Assembly (NCBI GenBank): GCA_045605745.1 | Contig: JAZUQN010000229.1 | Location: forward strand, 1-16,184 | Length of the DNA stretch: 16,184 bases | Direction: 5' to 3' | Source of the DNA: SIG710 sp045605745 | Lineage (GTDB): Bacteria; Bacillota; Clostridia; Oscillospirales; CAG-272 | In this document: positions 15,064 to 16,184 of the stretch, in pieces | Numbering within the stretch: position 1 is the stretch's first letter | Layout: each line of letters opens with the position of its first letter | The notes under the pieces: generated by a model | What the model saw: only the letters and a program-made list of their open reading frames with translations | The model's database searches: none | What the model was told of the DNA's origin: nothing | Made by a program: the position numbers and the translations under genes

Positions 15064-15091
15064 GAACGGAGCAGGTCGCCCTACCCCGTTC
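15064..15091 (-). other. Stable GNRA-loop hairpin in the frr-uppS gap
   Basis: On the minus strand GAACGGGGTAGG (15091-15080) pairs with CCTGCTCCGTTC (15075-15064) over 12 bp, with two G-U wobbles, around a GCGA tetraloop (GNRA class). It begins 10 bases after the frr stop and ends 18 bases before the uppS SD. The tail TATAGTATTTT is only loosely U-rich, so full termination seems unlikely; partial attenuation, an RNase processing site or 3'-end protection of the pyrH-frr message are all possible. No promoter was recognised between it and uppS. Confidence 0.7.
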
Positions 15092-15101
15092 ACATTTGAA
15101 A

Positions 15102-15656
15102 TCAGATAGCCATGATCTCCTTTTCCTTTGAGGAAACGATACCGTCGATCATCTTAGTAAATTTATCGGTTGCATCCTGAACAGATTTTTCAGAAGCCTT
15201 CTGCTCATCCTCTGTCATTGTGCCGTCCTTTTTCATATTCTTGCACTCATCGTTTGCATCACGACGGATGTTTCTGATAGCAACCTTACATTCCTCACCC
15301 ATCTTCTGAACCTGCTTTGTAAGGTCCTTTCTGCGCTCCTCTGTAAGCTGAGGGAATACAAGACGGATCATCTGACCATCGTTTGAGGGAGTAATTCCCA
15401 CATCACTGGTAAGAATAGCCTTTTCAATAGCCTTGAGAGTGCTTGCGTCATATGGCTTTATTGTCAGAGTTCTTGCATCTGCAACTCTGATATCAGCCAT
15501 TGAAGCAAGAGGCGTTGGTGAACCGTAATATTCAAAACTAACTCGGTCAAGAACTCTTGCATTTGCCTGACTTGCTCTGATTGAGGCAAGATTATATTCA
15601 AGGGAGTCGATGGATTTCTGCATCTTTGCTTCTATGTCTTTAACATTGATCTTCAT
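15102..15656 (-). CDS. frr: Ribosome recycling factor
   Basis: tRNA-shaped cytoplasmic protein that, with EF-G, splits the post-termination ribosome. The 184-aa product (usual 185) has the three-helix-bundle domain I from its N- and C-terminal parts and the small beta-rich domain II (about residues 31-104). Signatures: EYYGSPTPL (42-50), RTLTIKPYD (62-70), LTEERRKDL (107-115) and the RNIRRDAND helix (127-135). A difference: in the usually conserved RxGRAxP stretch at the domain I/II junction this protein has RASQANA (27-33), with Ser-Gln in place of Gly-Arg. The ATG at 15656 has AAAGGA 10 bp upstream. It lies 30 bp after pyrH, the standard bacterial order. Confidence 0.97.
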   Translation of the reverse strand: MKINVKDIEAKMQKSIDSLEYNLASIRASQANARVLDRVSFEYYGSPTPLASMADIRVADARTLTIKPYDASTLKAIEKAILTSDVGITPSNDGQMIRLVFPQLTEERRKDLTKQVQKMGEECKVAIRNIRRDANDECKNMKKDGTMTEDEQKASEKSVQDATDKFTKMIDGIVSSKEKEIMAI

Positions 15657-15686
15657 AAACTTAAATTCCTTTCAATATATGTAAAA

Positions 15687-16184
15687 TTATTTATGGATTA
15701 CCGTTCCGATTTTCTCGCCCATTATAACCCTATAAATATTCATGGGGTCACTGAGAGCAAAGGCATAGAGCTCAATATCATTCTCCATGCAAAATGTTGT
15801 GGCAGTCATATCAAGAGCCTTCAGCTCATTTGCAAGAATATCCTTGTAGGTTATCTCATCAAGACGCTTAGCACCGGGGTCTTTTGCAGGATCGGCAGTA
15901 TAAACACCATCAATATTCTTAGCCATCAAAACCGCATCTGCCTCTATTTCAGCAGCTCTGAGAACTGCGGCAGTGTCTGTTGAGAAAAAGGGTGCCCCAA
16001 GACCGCAGCCGAAGATAACAACATCACCGTTTTCAAGATGCTTGATGGCCCCCCTTGTTGTATAATGCTCGGTGAAAGCATCCATTTCAACGGCAGTCAT
16101 AACATGGGCTCTGAGTCCCTTATGCTCAAATGCATCCTGAAGAGCAAGAGAATTGATAGTTGTCGCAAGCATACCCATATGGTC
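15687..16184 (-). CDS. pyrH: Uridylate kinase (UMP kinase), 5' end outside window
   Basis: Hexameric bacterial UMP kinase of the amino acid kinase family, phosphorylating UMP to UDP for nucleotide and UDP-sugar synthesis. About 165 C-terminal residues are visible; the frame is open to the window edge, where it reads DHMGMLATTINSLALQDA, the usual mid-protein helix, so the ATG at 16178 is not the start and roughly 75 residues are missing. Other signatures: VVIFGCGLGAPFFSTDTAA, KNIDGVYTADPAKD (acceptor and ATP region), and the C-terminal MGEKIGTVI. It is the first visible gene of the minus-strand operon; rpsB-tsf usually precede it in Firmicutes but are outside the window. The gap to frr is 30 bp, with nothing notable in it beyond the frr SD. 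Confidence 0.97.
   Translation of the reverse strand, partial: DHMGMLATTINSLALQDAFEHKGLRAHVMTAVEMDAFTEHYTTRGAIKHLENGDVVIFGCGLGAPFFSTDTAAVLRAAEIEADAVLMAKNIDGVYTADPAKDPGAKRLDEITYKDILANELKALDMTATTFCMENDIELYAFALSDPMNIYRVIMGEKIGTVIHK

Noticed and set aside
1..16184. Mobile elements, CRISPR arrays, toxin-antitoxin or defence genes, tRNA genes
   Set aside because: Every sizeable stretch is explained by conserved housekeeping genes; no direct-repeat arrays, transposase motifs or tRNA-like cloverleaf sequence were seen by eye.

Overview
The window is ordinary chromosomal housekeeping DNA from a low-to-moderate-GC Firmicute, most likely class Clostridia and possibly an Oscillospiraceae/Ruminococcaceae-type gut lineage. 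Three things point there: the Gram-positive replicative polymerase PolC, the order pyrH-frr-uppS-cdsA-dxr-rseP-ispG-polC, and strong Shine-Dalgarno (SD) sites throughout. Genus or species cannot be named from the sequence alone. The first ~35 bases are not genomic: bases 4-35 match, from memory, the reverse complement of a BGI/MGI (DNBSEQ) library adapter. Position 1 is therefore very probably a real contig end, and the 5' truncation of ileS is an assembly edge.

Plus strand, 37-4489: the 3' three quarters of ileS (isoleucyl-tRNA synthetase), then a very strong intrinsic-terminator-like hairpin, then a tight cluster of lspA (signal peptidase II), an rluD-type 23S rRNA pseudouridine synthase, and a TIM-barrel sugar phosphate isomerase/epimerase of unknown substrate. 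lspA begins 10 bp after the hairpin's U-tract, so the downstream genes probably depend on read-through. The block ends in a bidirectional terminator (4493-4537) shared with the convergent minus-strand genes.

Minus strand, 16184 down to 5773: pyrH (5' end outside the window), frr, uppS, cdsA, dxr, rseP, ispG and polC, all co-directional with tiny gaps or overlaps. This looks like one long operon for UMP synthesis and ribosome recycling (pyrH, frr), isoprenoid precursor and undecaprenyl phosphate supply (dxr, ispG, uppS), phospholipid synthesis (cdsA), intramembrane proteolysis (rseP) and DNA replication (polC). Dxr and IspG show use of the MEP pathway, whose isopentenyl diphosphate feeds UppS.

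After polC comes a consensus promoter (TTGACA, 17 bp, TATAAT), with a perfect 7-bp inverted repeat over its -35 box, driving a GT4 glycosyltransferase that resembles diacylglycerol glucosyltransferases.

No tRNA, rRNA, CRISPR array, insertion sequence, prophage or defence gene was seen. No gene-free stretch exceeds 300 bases; the longest gaps are about 91 bp (5682-5772), 77 bp (2179-2255) and 66 bp (15036-15101), all described below. I found no new biological system. The points worth a second look are the adapter remnant, the ileS/lspA hairpin, the palindrome-covered promoter, the odd rseP start and a substitution in a normally conserved RRF motif.
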